A DNA stretch of 25,990 bases from Protostelium mycophagum. Lineage: Eukaryota; Evosea; Variosea; Protosteliida; Protosteliaceae. Made by a program: the position numbers and the translations under genes. Positions 1-10,100 of the stretch are shown one piece after another. Under the pieces are notes generated by a model. The model had not been told where the DNA came from and searched no databases. It was given only the letters and a program-made list of their open reading frames with translations. How positions within the stretch are numbered: the stretch's first letter is position 1; each line of letters starts with the position of its first letter. The DNA lies in NCBI GenBank assembly GCA_002081555.1, contig MZNV01002352.1, positions 1 to 25,990 on the forward strand, written 5' to 3'.

Positions 1-1172
1 TGATAGCTGAGGACTCTCGGGGGGAGGGGGGAGGGAGGGGGAGGCGCTGGGGGAAGCCTTGGGGGAGGAGGGGGTGGGTGATGTGGCAGGGGAGGAGGGA
101 GTGGGTGATGCAGGAGTGGAGGCAGTAGATTTTGAGGCCGGCAAAGACACCACGATGGGAGAAGTTTTCGCTTCCATTTTGGCTTCTAAAAACGAGAGCT
201 TCTCTTGCAGCTCTTTATTTTGTTTCCTGATTTGATCAGATCATTTGAATGATTATGAGAATGATTCACCTCTGCTTTTCCAATTCTACTTCGGTGCTGT
301 TAAGCCTGTACAATAAATCTAAAACTCTTGCATTTTCTGATGTCTGTGGTGTCGCTGATGCAGCACTCTCAAACCTCTCTAATCTCTCTTCTAAATTTTT
401 GATCTTGATCTCATCCTCCAGTGCTGCCATTTTATGCTTCTCTAAAGACTGTATGTTGTGTCAGAAATGAAATGAGAGGAGGGTGGATACTTGGTATAAA
501 ATGGATCTCTCCTCATTGACTTTTGTGAGGATGACTTTCAATTTCTCTCTCATCTCTTCTTCCCCTTTTGGATTATCGGCTTCATACATAGCTCTTTGAT
601 AACCATCCGCTGTGGCCTCTGATGCAGATCGCTTTTTGCCTTCGTTTTGTGAAGATATTTCTGGAAGAGCACGTGTCGAACTGAGGTTAAACGACTGCAG
701 AATTCAGCACAGATCAAAATTAAGGTTTGAAAATTACCCCTCTTGCATTAGGTTGTGGTGATGTTTCCTTTGTTGACTTCCGGAATGATGAAGGACTCTT
801 AAATCTGTCTTGTCATGAGATCTGAACAATCTTGGTGAGATTCTTACATTGAAAAGATTGCCGGTTTTGATGAGAGACCTTTGATTCTAAATGACTGCGA
901 CCTCTTCATATCTCTCAAGTTTCCTTTTTCATCGGGTGTCGTCTTCTTTGGAGGTTCCTCTTGCGACTTGGTAGTGATGTTCTTCGTCGATTTGGTTCTC
1001 TTAAGCGCATCGGGATCCATCTTTCTGCTTAGAGCTTCCCCGTATGTTTCTTGATGTGTCTGGCTTGTTGTCTTGACTGCCTCCACAATAAGCTTACGCA
1101 GCACACGGCTTTCTTCGGAAAATTATAAACACGGTGGCAGACAATGGCAGACAGACAGCTTTACCAGCTCAT
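1..1172 (-). CDS. Coiled-coil protein with Ser/Pro/Ala-rich C-terminal tail (partial)
   Basis: I do not recognise the family. Exons read on the minus strand, with phases that agree: 1172-1165 (tentative, 8 nt), 1108-848, 804-738, 694-491, 448-270 and 226 to the left edge, about 315 codons, open at the edge. The N-terminal part is basic and hydrophilic (KTTSQTHQETYGEALSRK, then many K/T/E/S). A heptad-like charged coil follows (KLKVILTKVNEERSILYQ, ALEDEIKIKNLEERLERF, LYRLNSTEVELEKQRKQN). The end is a low-complexity tail of S, P, A and T, explaining the G-rich top strand at 1-120. No membrane segment is seen. The start is uncertain: ATG at 1172 spliced to 1108, or the in-frame ATG at 1020. Its start lies 55 nt after the stop of the gene upstream on the same strand. 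Inference: a scaffold or cytoskeleton-associated protein; no function can be assigned. Confidence 0.6.
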
Positions 1173-1226
1173 GGCTCCTCTTAATTGCTGGATAGGATGT
1201 GGAAAAAAGAATGATATGGCGACTGT

Positions 1227-4200
1227 TTATGAGCTCTTTCTGTCCAGTGAAACCTTGAATCTAAATGTGGAGGCGGCATCCTTCTCTTCATATGGGTACC
1301 ACATGATGTAGCTGTCGGATCGTCATTTTCTGGTGAATGGAATGATGATGATCTCACTTTGTGCCCCAGATGTTGTTGTAAAGACAATAGTTCATGCCGT
1401 GAGTAGCGAGGTCGCTGACACCATCGAGGGGTATGGGGAAGGGGGTGGGTTTTCCCACAACTACAACGGGTGCATCCACACTCTCCACAGCGAACCTGTC
1501 AAGTCTTGCGGTCTTCGCAGCGTGAAGGTGGAAGGAGCCGTTGAGAGCAATGTCGACAGGATTGACAGGTTTCCCCAGCTTTTCAATGCTCCATTCGGTC
1601 TTGGAGGCCTGTGGGAGGGGGCTTGGAGGCATCAGCGGAGAAAAGTTTTAAATTTTAAATCTTAAAAATGGCGGGAAAACACACTTGAAGCCAAAATAGA
1701 TTGACTCTGGAAGTCTTGTTGCGGGCTTATCGAACCACTGCAGCTTGAAATAGATCTCTCCCACGTCATCACTTCCCCCGACTGTTATGGTCACAAATAT
1801 TTGAGAAGGGGACCCCGCCATTGTTCTGGGAACCTGTACAGTTGTCAACTTTCACAAAATCTGAAACTTGGGAAAATAAATCTTTGTGGCTTTTTGAACA
1901 ATAAAATATTTTAAAATATTTTTCACAAATAGAATAAATACTCACTCTAAGTGTGAGCTGTAGCTGGTTGCCTCTCTTGTAGATCTCTACGAGTTTACCT
2001 CTATAATTCGCTTTGAGGGGTTTGCCAGCTGTGACGTTTGGTTTTCCAAAATCAGGTGGGAGCCACCACGCTTTTCGTATTTTAATGAATTTTATTTAAA
2101 AAAGAAAAAAATTTTTGGAAATTTTTGTTGATTCTTCGCCCAAAAAATAAAAAAAGAATTTAATAAAAAGAATTTAAAATGTAAAAGTTCATTTGAAGAA
2201 TAATAAATAAAAAAGGTGAAATACCGTCTGGGATATAGGGATATACTTTCAGGTATTCGTCATAGTCATGAGAGTTATAAGTGCTGTACTGAAACAGTCC
2301 CAGAGGATGCGAATCGTCTGCGAAGGTCCTGTTGCTGTGTTTCTTCAGTCTTTTTAAAAGCAAAATGATAATTAATCTTGGCATATTTCAATAAACAACT
2401 ATAACTACAACGCTGTAAAATAAAATTTTATTTTAAAATTCACATCCAAAAAAATCAATCCTAGAAAATCTCAAATAAAATGGATATTCAAGTGATTGAA
2501 ATATGACAGATCCTCACCTGACAGTGTCGAATAGTCTATTTATAGATCCGTCTTCAGGTCTGAAACCGATTTGGAAATCCCCGATCCAAATTAAATTATT
2601 CACATCGAGGATTTTCTCCCAGCCCATCACGTTCGTCTTCTGCGGGTGAATCTGTTTTATTTCCAGTCTCAAAGTGTCCGCAAGAACGTGATTTCCCAAG
2701 ATCTGTACACGTCATGACGTCATCGTGATGTTCTAAAAATAAATTGTGTGGTTGTGCAAAAGATTTGGAGAGAATCTGACAGCTCTGCCATACAAAAATG
2801 ATGTCGTAAATGATTCCATGACATCGAGCTAAAAATAGAATGGCGTGTTGTAGATGCGTACATTTTGAGCGGACCTGAGGAAAGCTCTCTGCTCTTTCCA
2901 AGAATTTTCCATACGTATATAACCTGACCCTCCCTTTGCCTTAATGAAATCCGCATTCGTCCAGTTTGCCCTGAAATTTCAATATTCTCATTCTATTGAG
3001 ACCGTAGACGGTAGTTACCGAGAAATTAACGTGATGCAATTTCGCCAAAAATTATTTTTGTTTTGGTAAATTTTATAACTTTTTTTGGGTTTACTGGTGT
3101 TTTTGGTGGCTGCAGCTTTGCTGCAGAACGCATGGTCCAATAACTATTTCCACATAAAGACACTCGACATCACCATGATATCTTACCAGTCCCCCAGGTA
3201 TGTCTTGACATCTATCCCCCAGGTGTGCTCTCCATTTTTCAACAGTAGTCTGTCAAATCTACGGATGATGACGTCATTGGTGTCACAAGATCCCTCCTTT
3301 ACGCATCGGTCACGTGCTCTCATGAACCCATTGAAAAGCGCGAGCTGCACATTTTACTTTTGGCTATCTACAACGAGAATATTCGTGAATAAAAATAAGG
3401 TATATTTTCAAAAAATGAAATGGATCGTTCTGTCGACGTAAAGATGCTAAAAATAGAACCTTGTAGGGGTCGCTGGGGGCACCATAGATCCAAGTGTCTC
3501 CGATCTCTTTTGTCAATATGGGTATCTTTTCCCTGAATTTTCCTCAGAAATTCACCGAAATTTCATGGAAATTTCACCTGAAATTGGGAAGTACAGAGGT
3601 GAAATCATCAAAAGTAGATGCGACAATCTTGGCGTTGGGAAATTGCTTCATCTGCTTTGCCCACAAACCGATGACCTGTCATCATTCATGAATCATACAA
3701 AACGATTTGAAATTTTGTTTTTGGCGGGAATCAAGGTTCGAGCAGTCGTCCAATTTTTTGGCGCGAAAATCATGTTTTTAAATAAAGAGTTATTCACCTC
3801 GTCAGCAGAACCTGGGCCACCGTTGTCATCTCTCACATGAATGATCAGGGCCTCTTTACATCCCTCAATCATGACCGCATCACTGACGTCATCACCCCCA
3901 TAACCCCCTTTTATGGTCAGAGTATGTTTCTTGAAGAAAAATTTTCGCGCCAAAATTTCGATTTGAATTTTGAATCTGAACGACTAATCATTGAAAATAC
4001 CTTTATGGTAGAGTAAAAACACTTCGCTGTTGGTGTTATCGTCACGCCACCTGCTGACTGTGGGCACATCGGGGGGCGCACTCGCTCCGTTCACTAAAAA
4101 TAGATTAATTCACGATCTACAACGAGACATCACAACATTAAATCCTCACGAAGATTAATATCTTGAAATAAAATGGTTGAAAGATCTACACAAACAGGAT

Positions 4201-5116
4201 ACTAAAGAGAGTAGAAATACCTCCAACAGAGATGGTGCTGATGTTCTTGTCGGATAATAATGGCACCACTGATCGAGTCATGCCTGGCACATCCCTCTGT
4301 GACATCGTGATCGGTGCTTTTATTTTGAATCTTTCACTCAATCTCTTTGCTATCTGAAGGCCTGTAGATGATCAACCTCTAAACTTCAAAACAGAACATG
4401 GCGACGAGATGATGAAGAAGGATAAAGAGGAGGGCAGCTCTGACCTGAAACGAACAAGCTGGGGTCGTAGAGCTCCGGCTGTGAGTTGAATGGAAAAGCA
4501 TGCCATCTGATATAACCCTTCTCAACTCCATATTGAAACCTTGTGAGCTGCAATCTCCATCACTCATTCATCTTCTTGATGATCACGAAGCTCACATTAG
4601 CTTGGTCTGGACACATTAAGCGTACTCCGATCTCTGGTAGAAATGGGAAGCCAGAATGATCGCAGTCCAGATACAAGTCCACCAGCCAAGGATGAGTCGT
4701 ATAGACAAACCTCGCACCCGTCCCCTTACTGTCGATCTCTAATTGTTCGCCGATGTCTATCGCTTTGGGGAAGTATTCCATGAAATACCTTGCTCATGTC
4801 AAAGATTTGGAGTGGACAATGTGTCGTCATAAATGACAAATTCAGATCTAGATTAGTATGAGATCAAGAAATCCTACTTGTTGACAACGTTAACACTGTA
4901 ACCTATTTGATCGGGCGGGAAGTCGGGCAGTCTAGCGCTGGAGGGTACCGAGAAGCCAACATCCAAATGATTCATCACCACTGTTTGCGTCAGAAATGCA
5001 AATTGAAAGGACTTGCCTATATGGACCTTCTCGATGGAGAGCTCATTAGCCACACATCCTTTTATGAGTAGACATAAAAGCAGTGTCCCAACTGAACGCA
5101 GTGCTTCTCGTGTCAT
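1227..5116 (-). CDS. DUF5054 / GH38-like secreted glycoside hydrolase-type protein
   Basis: The protein matches the DUF5054 family, related to the N-terminal domain of family 38 glycoside hydrolases. ATG at 5116 begins a signal peptide (hydrophobic VGTLLLCLLIKGC), so secretion or a lysosome-like compartment is likely. Motifs in order: NHLDVGF near residue 50 (the H-x-D pair matches the family's metal-ligand pattern), YFPKAIDIGEQL, CPDQAN, GYIRWHAFPFN, SQRDVPGMTRSVVPLL, APPDVPTVSRWRD, FPNAKIVASTFDDF, KEIGDTWIYGAPSDP, EHTWGIDVKTYLGDW, NWTNADF, LGLFQYSTYNSHDYDEY, FDKPATRLPESIYFGFNP, HLHA, then NNIWGTNYIMWYPYEEKD before the TAA at 1227-1229. Joins I checked are phase-correct, e.g. 5116-4878 to 4788-4596 (phase 2), 4596 to 4547 (phase 0) and 1358 to 1311. 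About 15 introns, mostly 40-60 nt, two or three over 200 nt. No lesion seen; it appears intact. Substrate is unknown. Confidence 0.88.
3001..3033. repeat. Partial copy of the nested inverted-repeat element
   Basis: Inside a long intron of the DUF5054 gene. TTACCGAGAAATTAACGTG (3015-3033) closely matches the minus strand of the element at 7701-7785, preceded by the inverted repeat ACCGT-AG-ACGGT (3001-3012). Confidence 0.5.
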
Positions 5117-5430
5117 GTTTGTTGTGAAGCGATTCTGACGTTTGCGATTGCAAAGCCTGACAAATTTGTCCGGTTTTTATCTCATTGTAGACTGTTGTAC
5201 AACCCGACAAATGAATAGAAATAAAAGCATGATATAAAGGCGTCGTTGTATCACGATGTTGGCATAATGAGAAGAAAAACATCCTCTCAAGTGGCTTGAA
5301 AGTCTCTCAGGTTTTTTTCTCAGGCAAAATGTAATGTTCACCAGTTCCACAGAATAAACATTTCTTTCGAGGAATTGTGTCGAAATTTTATTTCGTGTTT
5401 TTACATCTCCTGCTCAAATCACACGACACC
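5117..5430. promoter_or_regulatory. Divergent intergenic region (314 bp)
   Basis: Head-to-head spacer between the DUF5054 gene (ATG 5116, minus) and the small membrane protein (ATG 5431, plus). It must hold both promoters. A TATA-like GATATAAAGG sits at 5231-5240 on the plus strand, about 190 bp before the plus start. I see no RNA gene and no repeat. The assignment as promoter rests on position only. Confidence 0.35.
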
Positions 5431-6225
5431 ATGTTCTCACCAGGAACACCAATAAGAGTCAGGAGATCAGACAACAAAACAAAAGACAGCCCAACACCAT
5501 ACGCTTTCATTGTGTTGCTAGGATTTGCCTTGGTCACATCATACGCCATTTATTTCTCCTTTTTCCAAGTTCAAACAACAGGAGATGTTGACGATCGCTT
5601 CTTAGACACAGCTATTGGAATGATGAACAGCACATCTTTGGAAAGATTGCCCATGGATTTGGCACAGGTGAAGAGTTATTCTGATGATTTTTTGAACTTC
5701 TAAATTTCATAGATATTATTTATTGGTAATGCAATTCGGTCCTCGATAACAATGACACCAAAATCTCGACATAATGTACTTTTGTTTGGTTCAGGTTGTC
5801 ATTTAGGAATGATTACGCGGTCTGATGTGTTTCTTCTGATCATTCTTCAGACGTATATATGCAATTATGGAGAGAGGCAAATAATGGCAAAGGCAATGTT
5901 CTCTACATTGAAGATATAGGTGGGCATCTCATCACTCGCTCATGCATTTTTTGAACTTGAGACAGCACACAATGAGGCGAGGATCTGCGGGAACGTAATC
6001 ATTTCGCATAATCTACAACAGAAAGGTGTACAGAAATTATACGACCTGGTACAGCGATGTCGACACTCCCCGGACGTCCACAATATCTATCTCTTTGTCT
6101 ACGACGAGAAGAAGCAAGATGTACAAAGACCAGAAGGATTCATGCACATTGGGAGATTAGAACGAAATCATTCAGATCTCACAGGTTTTTTGTTCCGAAA
6201 GAAAAGCAATAAAAAATCCGGATAA
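5431..6225 (+). CDS. Small single-pass membrane protein, unknown family
   Basis: No family recognised. Proposed exons are 5431-5667, 5713-5725 (13-nt microexon), 5851-5919 and 5966-6225. Lengths 237+13+69+260 give 579 nt, an exact 193 codons, and every junction has GT-AG with matching phase. The short basic N-terminus (PIRVRRSDNKTKDSPTP) precedes one hydrophobic segment (AFIVLLGFALVTSYAIYFSF, about residues 25-44), so a type II orientation is likely. The C-terminal about 150 residues are soluble, with NGKGNVLYIEDI, ARICGNVIISHNLQQ, YDLVQRCRHSPDVHNIYLFV and a basic tail (FRKKSNKKSG). Without the microexon the phase between 5667 and 5851 does not fit, although a weak GTTATT donor near 5675 is an alternative. 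An AATAAA at 6208-6213 lies inside the last codons. It is tail-to-tail with the next gene, 23 nt between stops. Confidence 0.6.
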
Positions 6226-6248
6226 TTTTTATTGACAAGTCCCGCTCT

Positions 6249-6833
6249 CTAGTTGTTGATACTGCCGGGCATATTGGTGGGATTTTGAGCTGGGGTGCTC
6301 TCTTTAAAACCACCGGGTGTGGGGTTGATGTACTGATGAGGTGCTGGCTGATTTGATGGAGGATATCCTTGCGGTGGATAGCCAGGCTGACCAGGAGGAT
6401 ATCCTTGTGGTGGGTATCCTGGTTGTCCAGGAGGATATCCTTGTGGTGGGTAGCCAGGCTGGCCAGGATGATATCCTTGCGGTGGGTATCCTGGTTGTCC
6501 AGGAGGATATCCTTGCGGTGGATAGCCAGGCTGCCCAGGATATCCTTGAGGAAACATCTGCTGAGGGGGAGGAGGGGATCCTGAGTGGTCAACATTGATG
6601 ATATTTATTGGATGTCACCCACCCGTTATGATGGTTGTATGATGGACCTCTACGACATCAGGTTCATCATCGTGGTGTCCGTGCTTTTTCTTTTTCTTGT
6701 GCTTTTTGCTCTTCTTGAATCTTGGATTGGGAATCAATCCAAAGCAACAGAATTCCATCTCTGAAGCACAACAGATGGCCGTCATCCAGCAGCACAATCC
6801 AATGCAGAAGCAGTCATCTTCGTCCCAGCACAT
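6249..6833 (-). CDS. Cys-rich, Lys/His-rich protein with GYPPQ-type C-terminal repeat
   Basis: Two exons, 6833-6623 and 6580-6249, join across a 42-nt GT-AG intron in phase 1 and give 180 residues. The first 35 residues are strongly Cys-rich ([15 protein letters not shown], then FCCFG). This could be a palmitoylated membrane-binding patch or a metal/disulfide cluster. A polybasic stretch of K and H follows ([15 protein letters not shown]), then an acidic linker (DDEPDVVEV). From about residue 85, 12-residue repeats of the type [12 protein letters not shown] occur about five times, ending in NPTPGG and PGSINN. XYPPX-type repeats occur in many unrelated eukaryotic proteins, often with membrane-binding modules, so the repeat does not define function. 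ATG 6831-6833 is the first in frame. A minus-strand AATAAA (plus 6228-6233) lies 16 nt past the stop, inside the facing gene's end region. Confidence 0.8.
6361..6545. repeat. 36-bp coding tandem repeat
   Basis: Units starting GGATATCC recur at 6361, 6397, 6433, 6469 (first base changed) and 6505, with a final unit at 6538 shortened by 3 bp. The 36-bp period keeps frame and encodes the 12-residue Gly/Tyr/Pro/Gln repeat on the minus strand. Long open frames on the plus strand here are shadows of this repeat. Confidence 0.9.
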
Positions 6834-7100
6834 CCCTTCTTTGCCGTTGGTGCCGCTGATTGTAACAACCGAGGCACACTCCGATCGTGTTTATTTTTGG
6901 AATCGACCTTTCACGAACCACAGGGAGAAGTCACTTCCGATAAACCAGACACGGTAAGAGCCGCATGTCGACTAGTTTCACGGTAGTGAACGTATCAACC
7001 AGTTCAATAGAACAGCACAGCAAAATTCCAAGTGGCTCTGACATTTTATTCACACATTTCGTCAGGTTCTCGAACAGTATAAAAATCCCTTAGAGGTGCC
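6834..7100. other. Intergenic: 3' end of the histidine kinase gene and promoter of the Cys-rich gene
   Basis: A minus-strand polyadenylation-type signal AATAAAAT (plus 7042-7049) lies about 55 nt past the histidine kinase stop. The remaining roughly 200 bp up to the ATG at 6833 should carry the promoter of the Cys-rich gene. No repeat or RNA gene is seen. Confidence 0.4.
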
Positions 7101-10100
7101 TCAGCTCTTTCCGTTGGCTTTCTGCGCTCTCGTGTTCTCGATCGCATCGAGAATGTCTTTCTTGATGAACGGCTTGTGTATGTATGCGTCCATGCCAACG
7201 CTGAACGCCTTCTGCGAGTGCGCCTCTCGCGTGTTTGCTGAAACACCGATGATGGGTATCTCAACTACAATGCGTCAGATCATGATGAATGAAGATCAAA
7301 GGATAATAAGACGCGATGCGGCAAAGCAAGACTCACTCCTCCCTCTGTTGTCCTCTTCAAGCTGCCGGATGCGTTTGGTGGCCTCAATGCCATTCATGAT
7401 TGGCATCTACAACGTTTCAATACAATATGCCGTTTCATTTGATTGAGAACTTTTAGAACAAAGACATGTTTGTACAGAAATCATCTCAATTGCCAAGTCT
7501 TTATGGATGTGACTCACCTCAAAGTCCATCAAGATGGCATCAAATGGTACTCCGCCTCCTTGTATCGACAACAAAAACTAAAAACGTTATTTTCTGAGAT
7601 AATGAAATTTTCCTGAGGACGCACTACTTCAAAACGATTTTTCACAAACTTGATGAGTGAAATAAATCCAATTTTATACATGCTTTGCAAATGTTGGAGA
7701 GGTTGGTCAGATTCCCCGCAACACGTTAAAGATCTCGGTAATTAACGTGTTCATTACCGAGAAGTGAGGGAATCTAACCAAATCCTGCAATAGAGCCAGA
7801 TGGCTTTTACCATCAAAACACAAAGGTACCAAGATCCACAACTCACTTGAACAAAATAAACTCACCTTTTCGACACCAACTTGCCCGTTCTCTGCGATTT
7901 CAACGGTGAATCCTTTACCCACCAGAATCCTTTGCAGTAGTTTTTGGTTAATGTTGTTATCCTCCACGATGAGTATATGTTTGGTCCTAGACTGCCTCTT
8001 GGCTTTGGCTTCTGGAGTCTCCGTGTCTTCTGTGGATGGTGATTCCTCGAGTTTACGCTTGCGGTTGGGGGCGGGTAGGCACGTGATCCAAAAATGTACA
8101 GTTGTTCCGATACCTGATGACGTCATCCATTAAATTTCTTACGAGTAAAAATATCTATCTCTTAAATAACTGGAAAAGGTTCATGAGAGATTGAAATTTG
8201 TGGTTAGATAGGATGGAAATTTCGATGAAACTTCACCTGGGATACTTTCTAGTTTGATATCCCCGCCCATAGAGACGACAGAGTCCTTTGCAATGCTCAA
8301 TCCAAGTACGTTGTTGTCCGAAGAACCTCTCATCACTTGCTTCCCTCTGGTCGGTGGATTTAACATCATTTGGAGCTTTATTTCCGTCATTCAATTTTCA
8401 TTAGAAATGTATAATTTATATGTGACTTTTAAAATTCTAAACCCTAAACCCTAGTTTTTTCAACAGAAGAGCTGCTATTTTTGGCGATTTACGGCAAGGC
8501 CGAAGAGAATACACTTTGACGTAACTACATCTCCTCCGGAAATTTCATAGAAATCTCGGAGAAATTGAGTACCTCTTCCTCGGTAAGCCCAGCACCCGTG
8601 TCTTTTATTCTGAAATGGACTTGTATGTAACTCTCCAGTATCTACAATGAGATATCAGCACTAGATATCATGATCTACAACACTGTAAACTCACGACATA
8701 GGAATGGGACACGGTGAGGGAGCCTTGCTTCATAGATTTCAAAGCATTAGAGATAACATTGATCAGCACCTGACGTTCTTCAGCCATACGAATTTCACAT
8801 CTACAACTCTGTAGCCACTATATTAATTTTTTCGAATAATACAAGTCCATATTATTTTAAATAAATAATATTTCTTGTCGCAAAATGCCGGGAATAAATT
8901 CTACATTTTTAATAAAAAATCTTGAGAGAAATATAAATGCCGTATAATAAACTTCACCCAAATCCTTTTCCTCTGTTGAAATAATTGTATAAAATCACAC
9001 AATATTCTTTCAACTCCACATTTCTAAAAATAGATTATTACCTGAGTCAACTTGTGTCTGTCGCCAACGACGAGCATGTCCTCTTTTGGGTTTTCCTCGA
9101 AATATTCTAAACCCTGCATCTTGGCCTTAAACATTAGCCCCACCTTCTGCAGAACCTGCCAGATTTATTCTGGTGACTACAACGTTGTAGATGTGAGATA
9201 CCTCTATGGGTCTGAAAATCGTGTTTTGAATGGATTGTGACTGGGATCTGATCGAAATTTCAGAGTTTTTTCACGAATAAATGTCGACAATACTTGTTCT
9301 CGAGGGCGGACACCGTCAGGACTGTGTCGACAATTTCTTTCAGATGCTCAGATGATATGGATATAGCTTTCAACATTTCTTCTTGCTCCGTAAGGCTCGC
9401 CAAGACTTCATTTGTGGAGCATATTGACTTTTCCGTGATTGTTTCTGTGATTTTTCAGCGAATTTTCATCGAATTTTCAGTGGTTTTGTAGTGAAATTGA
9501 TGCACAGCATCAGAAAAATATTATTCTATAAAAAATATGTTGACCTCTTAATTTGGAAAGTTGGTCCTCCATCACTTGTTTGCTTCCAAAAATACCGTTC
9601 AGGGGGTTCCTGTGACGTCATCACCACGCCATATGACATATGAGATATCTCACCTCAATTCATGACATAAAACGTCAATAAATTCGTCCATCATTGTCTT
9701 TACGGCCTTCAACTCACTGGTTTCTTTTTCCAGGAATTGTGCGAATTTCGCAGATTCAAGATGTACAGATATTTGTATTGCTATGGATAACACCACCTGT
9801 GTCGCTGAGATGTCTTGGTGAAGGGTGGTGACGTCATATCTTTCCTCTCTGTTGATTGAATACGTTGTTGGCGAGGCTGTTCTCGAGGTAAACAATACCT
9901 TTGACGGATCCATTTTTAGTCATCGGGGCGCATAGCACAGATTTCGTCCCTTTTTCTCTAAAATTTCGATGAGTTTTCCATGAAATTTCAATTGTAAAAT
10001 GGAATTAATCAATCTGTATTTTTGACATATCAATTTTAATTTAATTATGATAATTTTAATTAAATTTAATTCTGTCTATCTACACTCCGCAATTCAAGTG

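Noticed and set aside
822-847. 26-nt intron GTAAGAATC...TTCAG in the left gene
   Set aside because: That splice breaks the downstream coiled-coil frame; the acceptor 17 nt further on (45-nt intron) keeps it.
3085-3200. Coding-like YWTMRSAAKLQPP on the minus strand
   Set aside because: It lies inside an intron whose removal joins LGDW and ANWTNADF in perfect phase, as the DUF5054 family expects.
6361-6545. Regular 36-bp repeat as a CRISPR array
   Set aside because: No unique spacers, repeats are contiguous and encode a Pro/Gly/Tyr/Gln repeat.
6341-6598. Plus-strand ORFs over the tandem repeat
   Set aside because: Shadows of the 36-bp coding repeat of the minus-strand gene.
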